Source: Pycnopodia helianthoides (Eukaryota > Echinodermata > Asteroidea > Forcipulatida > Asteriidae). Taken from it: a DNA stretch of 64,000 nt. A program made the translations under genes and the position numbers. Below, one piece after another: positions 44,015 through 59,000 of the stretch. Every line of letters starts with the position of its first letter. Position 1 is the stretch's first letter. Below the pieces are notes generated by a model. The model was given only the letters and a program-made list of their open reading frames with translations. It ran no database searches and was not told where the DNA came from. The stretch spans positions 12,926,931-12,990,930 of the forward strand of contig CM063243.1 in NCBI GenBank assembly GCA_032158295.1, in the 5' to 3' direction.

Positions 44015-47000
44015 CTGTGGATGCAATAAAATGATTTGAAAAATCAAAATTGACCCCTGCGATAACAAACTCATAGATAATAGAAAATATTGAAAGTTCC
44101 ATATTTCTTCACCCCTAACTTTGTAGGATATGGTACTGCGGGGTCAAACATCCAATGCTTATCAATGGACCAGGTACACCAATCTTATCAGAGTCCAGAC
44201 ATTTAGGCATTGAGGTACCATAGATAACTGTGTACTACTCCTCAATTGAAAATCGTTTTCAGATGTCCTCACTATTTTATCACTCGCCATGGTGGAGTAC
44301 TTACACGCGCACGTCACACACACACACACGTTACTAAAACTGCGCGGACATGTGCTAGGAAGTGCTTTGCTTTACAGTGCTTTACACACATCAGTGAAAG
44401 TGTAAAACTAAATAATTTGTGTAAATGTGTGTACTGTATAGATGCATATATCACATGTCATCATATTAGAGGCTGGCAAAACCAGAGTGGTTACATTGAA
44501 CAGTCAGGCAGACAGTAGGAGGGTTAAGACTCCCTTGATATGAGCTCCCTGGGCTTACCTCAGCCTCGATGCGAGCCCTCTTTTCTTCCTCCTCTTGCCT
44601 CTTCCTCATGTTCTCATTATCTATCTTAGCTTCGATGAAGGATTGAATGAAGAGGTCAAATGTACTGTAGAACTCCTCTGGCGTCATCTTGGTTGGGTCC
44701 TCCCCAAATTGTTTGATGCTCTTGGTCGTCTGAAATAGACAAAACATTCATCTTTAAGACTGAGATCTTTTTATATTTCATGTCTTTTTTTGTGTGTGTA
44801 TAATGTAAGCACAACAATTCTAAAAACTTATTTTCTTTTCCTTTTTTTCCCTCGATAATTTTAATTGCCAACTTTATTCAGGTTTTAGTGTAATTGTGAT
44901 CTTAGTAAAAACAAATAGTTTTTAGTCAATGGAATTTTTGATCGATGAATAAACTCTAAATGAAAAGAACTAATTTCACAGATGAATAAAGCGACCATAA
45001 AATTTGGCGAATGGAAGTTGCTCAATCACTTCAGTATGTGATCAAAAGTGAAAATCAGCCCAGTGCAAAACACACACATTGCATTTCATTCATTCATATA
45101 ACATTTATTTCCATATCATAGAGAGACGAAAATACAGAAGTGCATGCAGGAAATAGACAATTATATTGAGTAAACTAACAAAAGAGGCATACAAAATGGC
45201 AAAAAACACAAAAATACTTAAAGAGGAAGTGATATGGGGGCAAATCCCGGAAAGCAGAGCTTGAGGAGGGATGCCTTACAGGACAGGAAGACAGACAAGC
45301 AAGCGGACAACAGAAATACAAAAAATGAGCAAAAAATAAATAAATGATTGTGTAGAGCAGGGGTTGGTAAAAAGAGAGAAAAAAGACCAAGAATGAAAAT
45401 ATTTAAGTGAGAATAAACGAAATAATGTACATAATTAATGGGAAATTAGTTCTTATAGAACTTAATGAAAAGACATAGCAAGGAAAACTTAGAAAAACGG
45501 CGAAATTGCAAACAAGAAATACTGGCACAAAATGAAATCAACAATTTAATTTATCAACCGTTAAGTTGACCATGACAAATATCATACATAAAACGCACAT
45601 TAACTTGTATCTGACTAAACTAAGGGATTCCCCGTAAAACTACATGGTTTTCCATAGAACACACACATGCTGTAACGCCAATAAGTTAAAGAGGCTGTTA
45701 TGAAATGAGTATGGTTGGAAAGATATTTTAATAGTAGAATATAATGATTAACATAAATATCCTTTGAAATTTGTGGTTATTGTTTAATTTCATGACAGAA
45801 CACAGTCCGCCATTTTGTAAGACAAAATTTTTTCGCCTCAACAAAATGGTGGATCGTATGCTCGGCTGGTTGTATTTCCAGAGGCAAACTTATTTTTCTT
45901 TATTACTACTCTTGTGCATGAACAACTCTTAACAAGGATAAGGAGTAACTCCAAACGGCAAATTTTTTTGAAATTTGAAGGCAATGTGCCCCTTTAATTT
46001 AATTCTATATACCCTTGTTACTAGTGGTATCACAAGGAAATCATGGCAACATATATATCACACTAAAGAGAATGATGCATTATTCCAACAGTAAAACAGT
46101 TTGTTGGGATATGTTTATGTGCAAGGAAGTAAATAATGAATGTTTATTGTAATGCAGCAGTAAGTGCTACATGGAGTTACGCAGGAAGAATGCGTACTGT
46201 GTGTAGTCCTGCACATATTGGTGAACACAGATACAAGAAACAAAAGCCAACAAGGAAAGTGAAAGCAACAATTATTAATAGTAATGTGAGACTAGAAATA
46301 TAAGAAGTTGCAAAATGAATACCGCAAAGTTGGTTACTTATTTGCCACTTTTCAACAGTATATTAAATTACACTTGAATAATGAATTCTGCCAACTGTAC
46401 CTTTTCCTTTGCTTGACTGTGTACATCATTGAGCTTTGAGAAGCTGATCGAGGATACAGTCTTGAAATCACTCATGACAGACACAAATTTGTCGCCTTTG
46501 TCAACGTTTGGTCGATTCTTCTGGAAGTCAAGTTCCTATACAGAGACCAAAAGATTTTGTAAATATAGCTGGAATTGCAGTGTCTTTATGCTCAACCATA
46601 TTCAATTTAAAGGAACATTACAGAATTTGGAAGGAAAAACTTGTTAAATATACTTTTGATCACAGATTTACATTAAACTTACACGGTCTAATGATGATGA
46701 TAGTAGAAAACATCCCTGGAAATATTTCTGTCTGAAATGCCGTATTTGATGAGAAATGAATAAACTAATTTTCCGATTGGAGTTTATCGCTCAGTGAGCG
46801 TTTTATTCATTTGTTGAATCTATATAATTTCATGCAAATGTGTAATCGGTTTTTCACTATTTTCTCGTGACCCAGATGGCCGATCGATCTCAAACTTCTA
46901 CAGGTTTGTCAGTTTATGTATATGGTGGATTACATAAAGTGCTTCGATGCCAGCAACTGTTTGGTTAGCAAAAACCAATTCTGTAATGTTCCTTTAACAG

Positions 47001-50000
47001 GCCTGATACTTCACGGAGGTAACAGAAGCAAGCCCCTATGCCTTGGTCATTGCCTTGGTGCCCCTTAAAATGTTCAAGTAAAAATTCCCTCATAGAGATG
47101 CCCTTACAAGAACAAAGCTTCAGGCCAGTTGAACCCTGACCCTTGGGCCTTGGATCCATAAATTGGGTTCCGAGCATGCAAAGTTTTGAAGTAGACAACA
47201 CAGGACGCTTCCTAATGCATACCTTTTCAACTTCCTTCAGACCTGCACCAATCAGAGCGATGTCCTTCGATAATTCAGCCATGCTGAAATAGAGTAAAAA
47301 ATAATAAGAATTAACGCTATCAGAGAAACGGTCCCAAGATTGTCAAATATTATTGTCTTATGGCTTTACAAGTTGGCACATCAGATTTCTTTTTTTAAGT
47401 GCAATTTCTAAAAACGTGTTATTCCTCTCAGGTTTTGAGAAAGATGCTGCTAGGGTTGAAACCTGAGGTCTCCCAAAATGCATTTATACCATAGGTCATT
47501 TTGGTTGGTAAGCAGTTGGAAACAGCTAATTTTATTTTGTTATTCTGAAACTTTAGAACATCTCTGCAGAGAATTTCCTGACTGAATATTAGCTAAATTT
47601 ACTTCTTTTGTAATAGTGAAAAAATTAGATTGAATTTCAGATGACAAAGTAAAAGAACATAAACACAAGAGTGAAAATGCCACAACTATAAACATACTTG
47701 ACTTTGGATGCTTCTCGGATCGATGCGGTCTCTTCCTCAAGTTTAAAGGCATCAGGGAACTGCAACAATAACACAAAATATATTTGTTGAACTTCATTCA
47801 AAAATCAACTTGCAGTATCAGTCGAGGATTGCAATGGATTTTCCTCCGTAAAACCATGAGTTTATTCAACACAATGTCTAATGAATTCAGTCTTACCTTC
47901 TTCTCTAATACTGCAGACAAATAGTGAAGAAGCGTGGAATATTTAGCGATACTTGACTTGGTGTCAAGGATTTTGTTGAGGCTGGAGATTCTGAAGCCAG
48001 AGGCGTTCCCTCTTGCTCCTCGATTCATGTAGTTACCAAAAGCTAAGACGATCTCCAGGATCTTCCGCAATCTCTTACTCGTACTCAGCTCCTTAGATGC
48101 CCTTAGAATGGCTGGAAATGTAGAGAACAAATGTTAGAAATCATCTAAAGGATTTTTGACAACTTAAAACTCACATACTCTGCTTTGAGTCGCATAGTAA
48201 TTGATAACTAAACAAAAATATATAAATTGTGGATGCCTCTTTACCTCCTCTGTTTCTGCAACAAAAATAAAAGTTTGTTTGACAAAATGCTTTATTGGGA
48301 AAATCAATAATGATGCATTAGGAATTAAGAACGAAAGCTTTGGCGCTCTAGAATGGGGAAGTTTGGGTATTGATTCTTGCTCACCATCTACTTTTGGCTT
48401 GCATTCTCCCATTCTCTCCTGGAACTTCTTCTTGAAGTACAGGCACTTCATCCTCTGCTCGAAGTGCACGATTCTAGGTTAGATAAAAGAGAAAAATGTT
48501 ACAAGTCCTCAATGAAAAGTTGCTTCTTGATGTAGGTTGTTTTTCTGTGCACCATCATCGAAACACCAGTTAGTATGGGCGGCTATTAATCAGAAGAAAT
48601 TTCAAAAGATGTTTTCAACTTTTTCGCTTGAAATGATGTCAGCAGTTTACTACTTTTAGAAGTTGTCTTCATTTGGTGTTTTTTATAGGTAGAGATTTTT
48701 AACTATCATTTTTCCTTCAATTGTACTCAATGTGTTATACATTTAAACAAAAAAGTTTCCTTGTTTTGCACTGATGCCTAACTGCCCATCTAGCTGACCA
48801 CCCACTGGATTACAAAAGCTAGGGCTGCATCATTGCAAAAGTAAGTTCTCTACTTGAAGTAACGTTTCTAATCAGTCCTTCAAACACCAATTTCTTAACA
48901 GTGGATTCTATTAGTTTAGACTCTCCACTTTCTAAAGGCTCTGACATTACTTACTTGCTGAGGTCATAGAGGAATCGATCAGCCCTGGCCATTTTGTCAA
49001 TCTCCCGCTCGTGCTCTTTCAGTAGGATTACCTCCTCTGCTGTTGGCACAAACTTCAAAAGCTGAAACAAACACCAGTAAATATAAGTAATTACAGGGAA
49101 AGCAACCATCCATTATGACAAGAAAGGTCAATTTTCTAAGCTGCCAATGCCACAAGTTAAGCACAGAAAAACAGGCTAGGAAGAAACACGCTAACAGCTT
49201 GTGCCCTTGGGTATTTAATGTAAATAAGTGGCAAGTAAAGACGTTAAGTAGGTAAGGATGTGCTCAGCAAATTGGTAAGCTGAGAAGAATTATGATCCAT
49301 AAAGATTTTTTGACAAGACGTACACATTTGCCCAAACTGATTTCTCATCATCTTTACCTGTTCCAACATATCCTTAGGGATGTCCTCTCCCTGGTCCATG
49401 CTCAGGAGTGCCTTGGTGATCTCTGCACTAGTCAGCTTCAGTTTGGACAGCATGATGGTACAGTTCTGTGCCCGCCTGCCGTCAATCACTGACAACTCCT
49501 TAGGTTTGCTAGACTTGAAGCTGAAGCCTGTGTCCCCGTCGACATCCTCGCCTCTCACTTTCTGGTAGGCGGAAAACGTCTTGTCAAAGTCGGCCAGGTC
49601 CATTATCTTTAAAACCTGAGAGAATTAAAATACAATTGAAGAATATCTGTTTAGTCTACCCCTCCTCCTGTCTATTCCTTTTCCTTGTTTAAAAAGCATC
49701 ATTAGAGAAATGCATGCTCTGTTTTGAACACTGGAATTTTTGACCTGGAATTTTCTCAAAAATTCAATAAGTGAACATCAACCAAAGAGCACTCCATCAA
49801 AAAAGTTTCCTAACTAGAACTTCCAATCTAGGGTACTTGGCTTGCATCATCTTGTAATGATGAATATCAACGAGTACAAAAATAAATTAGCCTGCCCGTA
49901 AGAATATAAATTAATAACAGAGCAATAAACACAAAGGCCGACGTAACTCTCAAGGGATTACACAAAGGATTTCAGTACCTTCATGTCATCTAGCTCGGTC

Positions 50001-53000
50001 CATATAGTTCCTTGAAGCTGCATGTCGGGGAGTTTCAACCAGTTGAAGGATTTGAGAGGATTGGACGGCTTGGGGATGTTCTTCTTCTTGCCCATGCCCA
50101 TCATGCCTGAAAGATCAAGATTCAGATCAAGCCTCATTGCAAATAAATAGAAAAACCACTTGTATGGAAAATTTAAATTTTCAAGATTGCAGACAAAAAT
50201 ATAAGTGACTAAAATACGGAGAAGAGTATTGACACACAGAATGTGTAGACGCAGAATGTGTAGACGGAGAATGTGTAGACGCAGAATGTATAGACGGAGA
50301 ATGTGTAGACGCAGAATGTAGACAATGGGATACTTTTGAGCCCTAGCCCTGAGTGGCAGCAGACCCACCAGGTAAATTTCCATTGTTCCAGAGTTCTGGG
50401 CCATGAGCAAAAGTCTCTGATTGATATACATAAACGCGGCATGAACCTACAGAATGATTATAAAGAATATTGTTGACACAGAACGAAATGGCAAACTGAA
50501 AACTTGAAAGAACACAAAGAATATTTACAGAGAACTGACCAGAACATAGAATGTTACAAAGTGTTCACTTCAATTTCCAAATCATCAGAGAATAACTTGA
50601 GGATAATGTAAATGTTAATTCAAGATAAATGTCTATGCATACCTGGAGGGGGTGGTGGGCCTCCTTGGCCTGGGGGTAGAGGAGGAGGGGGTGGTCCCAT
50701 ACCAGGGGGTGGTGGAGGAGCAAACGGTGCCAATGGGGGTGGAGCAGGTACCGAACCAACTGAGCAAGGAACTGGGGATTTCAGGGCTTCCGTTTTCAAC
50801 TTGTCATCATCTGAGAGACTTATGGTGGCTCCAAGTTTACCACTTGCGATCTACATGGACAAAATGGTTGAGAAGGCTGAATTAAATTCAAACAATAGGA
50901 GGGATTCGTAGGATTTGAAACTGTTCATAGAAGAATAATAATCTAGTAAGGTTTGTAGTAACACCATGTAATAATTTCTCTGTTCCAGTTCAATCTTTTG
51001 CATAATTGAGCTAATCCTTATTACAATACTTAAGCAGCTTGCATCACCAGAGTCCAGCATTCTCCTAAAGATGATCAGAGCACACTGATCAAAATGTTGC
51101 ATTGTCAAACCACTGGTTCTTTTCAGAACCACCACAACTGATACAGAGATTATTACATGGTGTTACCAACCGCAAACCTTACTAAACTAAAAGAGAGATT
51201 CATTTGGTGTTAACATTTAGGGTAAAACAGTAGCAAGTAGAAAAGCAGTTAACTCTTAAATTAGGACTAGAATTTACTTTGGGAATTCATCTTATTGTTG
51301 ATCTTTTTAAACTGCATTTAATATCTTTACTACCAGAATTCAATTGTTTTGGCGAATTTTTGTAATCAATACGAAACTTGCAGGTACAATGTGTAAATTT
51401 CTTTTGGGAGGAACGTTGGCTCTGAAATAAGCTGTTGTTGAAATTAAGGATCCCACGTCCTTTTCAGCAAATAAGAATCAGTCAATAAAAGAAATTTTAT
51501 TTCAAGTTCCAGTAATCATTAATTATGTCAACACTCACACTGAATAGATGGAAAGCTTCTCTCCTACAAACAACATAAATATCAAAAGTTCTGTCTGTAC
51601 TTTGGTTTGAGCTTAACAGTTACTAGGCAAATAATGAGCATATTGTTAAGAAAATTAGTTTTCCTTTTTTAACTTTTTAAGTGCACTATCCGAAGGCACC
51701 ACTTCAGATAAGAGTGCAGTTAAATCTAATGACATTCATCAATATAATTTCACAAGTTGAGAGCAAAGCAAACAGACTTCAAATTTGAGTTCCTATTTCT
51801 GAATTCCTGAGAGGAACATGTCGGCTGTTCATGACAACAGAGCCACTACATCTTGCTCGATACAAACCACTCAGTTCTGGGAACATGAACATGTTCACTT
51901 TTTGGTTAGCAACAAATGCTAAGTATCGGGTCTACTATGAACACAACATGCTAGCATCAGGTCTACTATGAACACACCTGCAAAGCTATACACTTTCAAT
52001 GAGCAGGCATGTGAATCAAGCTTCAACTCATCTCATTAGGCCAATTAACTGTTGACTGTTAATTGACTGTTGCATTGTGCTACAAATGGTGTTCACTGCT
52101 TGCTCCACAAAACCATTTCGTTTGACCCCACTAGGAGTTTTTTTTCTTTGTGGATACCTCTGAACTGTAACTGTCCCTCAAGAAAATAGAGTGGGGCTCT
52201 CCTGCAATAATGTATAAATCTACCAATTTTGTGATCTTCTCTTTGTTACGTTTCTGTTCCCAACCCAGAGGTGATAGTCACTGACAAAAAAAAAGTCTGG
52301 AGGTATGTTGAAATGATTACATTTCCACCTTTTGGAAACCCCTGGAGTTAAAGATTTCAAAGAGCTTTTGGGAACAGTATTCTCAGCACTAGAGAAATAA
52401 ATCAAAGAGCCCGACTTATTAAATCAGGAGAAGAATACAATTTGTTTTAAAAAAAGCTGATTTAAAAAGGTCGAATTCAGGTAGAAGTCTGAAATTTCTC
52501 ATCCCTGCAACCTCCTTTCTTTTTGGTCACTCCCACCTTGAGAGGTCACTAAATGGCCCTATAAGGGTGGCTCTCACACACACACAAAAAAGAGGAAAGA
52601 AACAACTCCGATTAACAGGCTTGACTTACCATTGCTTTGAGTTCAGCCATCTGTGCCTGTAGTTCAACACCCTGACTGCTGGATATAGCCAGCTCAGCTG
52701 CTTGATGGTCATATTTCTCTTGGATTGCATTTAGTGCTCCCATTGCTTCTTCCTAAACGGACAAGGGATAAAGGGATGAAGTCAGTGACGTCACACTAAA
52801 CAGTCTTTTTCTGCAATTTTGGGTTTGTTTCTATATTGATGGCTCAACAATTTTGAGTGAGCTTTGTGACTCACAACAGAAATGTGAGTAAGAGGTACAG
52901 TGAGAACTGCTGTCTGAAAGCTTTTTTATACTTGTCATTGTTTGTTTGGGGAAAACTGGTCAGCAGGCTCAAAACTGATGAACCTTCAGAAATAGATTCA

Positions 53001-56000
53001 TTAAAACCTTTACTATTTAGACAGAGGTGAGAATATGCACTGCAGGAACCAACTACACAGTGTAAGTGACTAATAGTGTGATACCAACCAAAGAATACTG
53101 CTCTACACTCAATACCTCTTCTCTAAGGAAATGCCACACTGCTTATTTGCTTATAATTAGCAATTCAAACAAAAATCAGCTGATTAATGGGATAATGCTA
53201 GTTGAGGTACAAATTCTTTATACATTATTCTTTGTTTTGGGTTGATTACGGTCAGGTGCAATGGTATACATTAAGTGCAGCCTTGCCATTGTGGGCCAAC
53301 AGTTTTAAATTAATTGTGAAGCCGTTTTATTTTGCATCAAAATACAAGCAATAACATACGAGGCCTGTGACGCACAGACTTGCTCAGAATCACCATGGCG
53401 ATAACAAAAAAATGCATATTATGAAGAACAAATACATGAGCAAATGGAGGTACCCGCCATTCTGGGGAGGGGGAATCCCGAGGAGAGTAAAACAAAAGTG
53501 AAAATGTTGAATTGAGACCCAGCTCAAGAACAGCAGGATGGAATACCAAAATGTATAAAGACTTCAGAAGCTGCGATGAAAAACACACACGAACCCAAGG
53601 GCAGAAGGCCATTTCTCTCATGCATTTATTTCAGATTCAGTTTTTATAGATCGGTAATCCTTTACCAAGACAGAATAGGCAAAGTGAAATTGCATAAGAT
53701 TGAAGATTTCTAACAACCCTTTTATAACTGTTCCATTTAAAAAAAAAAATAAGAAATAGCTTTGATATATCCTGTACATGCAATTACCTAAACACTTTGT
53801 GGTGTTATTTTAGAGCTTAAATAATAATGTAAAAACAATTTTGGTTTATGTGAAATCATTGAAAGAAGTAATTTAGTCTTTAAGGTAATAGCATAATCTT
53901 AAAAACAGTTCTGCAATTAGTGTTGATGCAGTTCATTGTCGTCGGAACAGACTCATTCATAATGAAAATGCAGAGCTGCCAACATTTGCATTTTGCAATC
54001 AGGAAAATGTTGTACAACAATTAGGGGGATATTTAGAACGGCGTTCAACCCAATAGGGAAAAGGTTCGAACAATCAGGGAGATTTTCAAACCTGTTCATA
54101 GATCATGGACAGATCAGAATCAGGGAGAGTTGGCTGATCTGAAATTGTACTAATTTATCAGAAGCCATAAGTTAACTTGAAAAACAGATTCATGTGATGG
54201 TGTCACTTTTCAGGTCAGTTATAAGGGAAGTAAATCAGTAAAATCAAAAGATGATTAAAGTAACAAATTAATTTTCCGAGAGAAAAATATATATACAGCA
54301 TCCCGATTATATAATGGATGTATTCTGGTGCAGAAATGATTTATTTGCATAATATAATTTCATGCATTGAGCGTCAGCTACATGCTCTGGATTAATGTAT
54401 TGAAACAGCAGATGAACCTATAGCGAGCTCTATAATAATACTAAAGGCAGAGTTTTGTAGACTCACTCCCCACTGCCCCCTGCATCCTACCACCCCCTAC
54501 CCAGAGAAAAAAAAGCAAGACCCAAAAAAAGCAACATAACGTTTAAAAAGATGAGTAGATAATGCTTAACTAATACTGCTCAATACCTCGACTTCTACCA
54601 GCTGAACTCTAAAGACCCAATAATTTTTATAATTTCCAAAATTTAGCACTACATCTAATATAACTCCCTATACTAGAGTTATTCACTAAGATCCTTCCTA
54701 GGTCTAACAGGGCTCAAAATCTACACTAGACCGCAGGCCAGAGGCCGTTGATTTTAGCATTGGGCCAGTAAACTCATGACTGGACAAGTCCGACAGTCTT
54801 GTGATTTTGTTCAAATGTTGACTTTCAGTCTGATAAATCTCTTTAAGACATTTTGTTGAGCATTGATGAATTCTAACCCATAATATAAATGAGATACATC
54901 TTCTCTCAGTGCTCGTTCAAATTAAAACAGTGCTAATGTTAAACTGTGTAGGTATTTTTTCTTATTTCAATTCTGGTCTTGTAAAAATAATTCTGGTACA
55001 GTAAAACATTTTGAGCTACATGCCCTACGATCTTGAGGGTTTTTTTACCCCAAGTTTGAGCCCTGTCTAACAAAATCCAACACCCAAACTGTTGGACTCC
55101 GATTATGGTGGTGTGCCTGATTCCGTGTAAAGCATAATCAGTTTACAAGTGCAGACCTCAGTCCAACAGAATCCAACAAAACATGCAGTTGGGTTTTGAT
55201 GGGTTTGAGGTGGTTAAGGATTATGTAACTTGTTGCTGTTTCTCTCAGCTTTCGGCAACTCTGTGCTACATTTATGTTTGTATTCAGATACAAACTACCC
55301 ATGGCACTGCGGCTGATTGCTGTGCGAACCAAACACATGTGTACATGTAAATCTACAGTGCTTTGCTGCATTGGTGACAAAAACAAATCAAGGACACCAA
55401 ATTGACAATGTAACCCTGGATCTGGAAAAAAAAATCTAGCTGCAAAACCTTACAGATGGAAAACTGACTGAGGTCAAATTTGCAAATAGCCTAACACTAT
55501 TCACCGTATTACAAAACATGTTAGCTTGTGAAGTTGCTTTAAAGGTCACAGCATTTCTTGGTTAAATAAAAAGGACATGACTAATTTTGTGCAATTATGA
55601 AAATTGTCAGCTTGTTAATATGCCATTGGAAGGTAGTTCTGGTATGAACACGTTTTTTCTCACCAGGCATTTGTAACAACCACTCTGGACACACCTAAGC
55701 CTTGTATCAAATCTTCGGACAGATTTTTATCCACACTAACCATAACATTAGTAAATACCCCCAAATTCTGCCAAAAGCTAAAGTTCACAAATAACTCGAA
55801 CACTGTTATCAAAATTAACAACCAAAAAACAGAAAATCCCAAACCAAAAAAGTGAGGTTAGCAATGCATATGATAAAACAAGCATCTAACAAATGATACG
55901 GCAAAAAAACATCCACAGAGAGTTACACACAGCAGTGAAAGACACACAGCAGTGGTACAAGACTGACGAAAAGACACAAGATGAAAAACAACGTATTATT

Positions 56001-59000
56001 TCAAAAAGGTTTTCCTGGCGGGTGTCAAACAGGGAGATTTTTTTTCTTGTTTTTAATTTAAATTTTTTTTAATTTGGTTTTAGCCGGGCTGCATATATAT
56101 AATAAAAAACGAACACCAGCTGCAAGTTCAATGAGGTAGTTGTACCCACCATTGTGGTGACGACAGGTAGTGGGGAGATTGAACGTCCTGATCTCTGTTT
56201 ATTTTTTCCCGTATGAAACAGAGGAGGGGATAGAGATAAGAGGAATGAATGATGCAACAGTCTTACAACAACCAGTCAAATTCCAACGTTTGAAGGTGTT
56301 GAGTGCTCTGTGCAGATCACCTACCCCACCTCCCAAAACCCTTTCCCCAAGGGAATTAGTCCTTCTTTATGAGGCAATCAATGAATCCATGAACCATATC
56401 CTTGCAAGAAAATCAGTTCTTAGAGGCAACTTTTATCTAAAAGAGATACCGATCTACAGGAGAGTCTTAGGCTAAGGATTCGTACTTCCAGCAAACTCAA
56501 ATGCAAAGCAAAATTTAGCCAGGCCGAATTGTTGCCCCTGGGGCTAGATGACTGCTTCTGCATTGCTGTTTTAGTCAAAGGCCAAAGGTCAAAGCCAAAG
56601 GTCAAAGCCAAAGGCCACAGCCAGAGCCAAATACTCTCAATTTGGACATGGCCTTTGATATCACAAAAATGATAAGTTAAGCAGTGAATGGTTCAAGTGA
56701 GCTGCATTCAACTTTTGCAAATGTTTTTGCCAGTTTTTAGTTTTTTGGCGCACTTTGCATTTGATGCTTTAATGACCAGTAAACATAGAGTCTAAGGTAT
56801 ATGCAAGATGGAAAATAAAACCAGAAGAAAATAATTGCTTTCCAATCACTTTAAAGTAGAATTCTGAGATATGTTTCAGTTTAGTTAATGTTTTGGTCAG
56901 ATTAGATGAAAGTGCCTGAAAGTAGCAAAAAAAAGAAAACAACTTGTTTCTTTCAATTGTCCTCGCTGTTACCACGAACCTAAACCTACTAGTCAATCAT
57001 GCATCTACATAAAGGTACATAAGAAGCTGATGTATCTATCATTCTAGCTATGAAAAAAGGTTATTCCTTCAAGAAGCACACTATGGACAAACTGATTTTG
57101 CATCAAATCTGTTGTTGATTGTCATGCCGATTCAACTGCATTTAGAAGATGAAAAAGGAAATCTTTAGCAGAATAACGTAAATAGTTCACATGGTTGGAC
57201 TTTTGATTTTGAATTTAATCAGCGGATCCGGGAATCCACCATTTTCCGTGGAATTTAACTTTTGACCCCACCCCACCCCATCCCTTTTAACTGGCAACGA
57301 TGGAGATCTACATGTCATGCACAGAGCACACACTTGATGTAAACAAGCATTTGTACACCAATTGGTGCAAAGGTTGGAATTTGATACAAAAACAAAGGAA
57401 CATAAAAAATCTGCTGGGATCAAATTCATTTTAAAAACATATTTGGGTCAGAAATGAAAGTATTATCAAGGTAATAAAGAAATAGAATGTATTAATCGAC
57501 TGGTTTATTGAATAGGAATGTCCTAATCGGGAGTTAAATAAACCAAATAAGAACAAATCAGACATGTGAGATCTGTGGTTAAAACATTTGCCATGACTGG
57601 ACACCATCGGTCAAATAGGAACAGCCTGATTTGAAAGGACATGACCGATTAAGAAAATAAAAAGGCATAGAATTTATGGGCCTTGAGTAGCTATGTACGT
57701 AAGTTGAATTAACGTCTGGTCCTCGGCAAAATATAGGAGGGGGACTCAACAATAAAGAGGAAAATAAAAAGGGGTGTAAGTTTTAGAAATACTGAAAAAG
57801 CAGATAAGAAAATAGAACAACCTAAAATGATAAAATAAATGTTAAAAGAAACGGAAATGAAAACAAAACCACAGACACTATGCATACATGTATTTATAAT
57901 TTCTGGAAAATCTTTGAATTTTGATTTACTTGTCAATTAAGAATGCAGGACAGGATATTGGATAATATTTAACATATTTATTAACACAACAATTATTATA
58001 AAAATCACTGAATTACTACGAGGGATTGTGAAAACACGGACTGGCAAAACAAATAAATAAATAAAAATCTGAAAAAATTGCCATGCAAAAGACTTTGTTT
58101 GAAAATAAGGACCTCCCACCCCAAGGATTTAAAGTTGCTGGCTTTTTTACAGTACTTTAAAATCAAATCCATTCCAAGCTGTTCCTGCATAAGATACTGC
58201 TTTTTGTTAAGAAATGTAGAAACAAATAAAGAATAAAAACACAAAGAAAAAGAACATAAAATCTTACACACATAGTGAAATCAAAAATCATTTATTGATG
58301 AAAACAAACAAAGGCGGTGCAATAAAACAAACAAAACTTAACGCTTGGCAAACAAAATATAGGTGTATGAAACAATGCCCCATCCCAACACCCAACCATT
58401 TCTGTCAAAATGGGTCCACTCCCTCCGTGCCACAACTTAACTGCACCTACTGTGATGATGACTTGCACTAAACTATGCCTTTTAAAGTGATGAAAATGGC
58501 TAGCTTTGGTTAGGTTCGCACAAGTGTCTTTTGGCTACAGCTACATAAACTGGCTACAGCCATTGGCTTCAGAAGGCAATGGTAAGGAATGGCCATATGC
58601 AGTGTGCTAGCCAAATCAAATGCCAAAGGTGACAGTGCAGTCACAGCCTTCGGATGTGTCTGAACTAAGTGCAATGGCCGTCAGCTTCAACAGGGCTGTT
58701 GACTGAAAGTTTGCGGCTTTTGTGCACATTTGCCAACAATTTTGAGTGAAATGAGTTGTGCGCCGCCAACGTTGGCAACCCTAGGCAAACGTATTTCGGA
58801 GGTGTTGGGGGGGGGGGGGGTGATTTAATAAATGGCAGACAACAAGAAGAAAACTGAAAGAAAGCAGACAATATTTTGTTCTTGTCATGGAAATAATTTA
58901 AATGTGTTTTCAGTGGTTGATAACGCAGTGATTAAATTTTGAGCAAGATCTCTAACTACACTTAATATCATGGGTGATACTGGATCAGCAGTATTACTAG

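Noticed and set aside
43770..44039. 89-codon plus-strand ORF
   Set aside because: Antisense of the DAAM DAD exon.
50238..50322. Regular spaced repeats that might suggest a CRISPR array or a repeat protein (LHILR repeats in a 157-codon ORF)
   Set aside because: Head-to-tail 15-base minisatellite with no spacers, inside a eukaryotic intron between FH1 and FH2 exons; only the downstream end of that ORF is a true exon.
50612..50911. Glycine-rich plus-strand ORFs
   Set aside because: Antisense shadow of the proline-rich FH1 exon.
56170..56475. 101-codon plus-strand ORF ([20 protein letters not shown])
   Set aside because: Part looks protein-like, but no start context, no partner exon and no family I know; left out as a gene.
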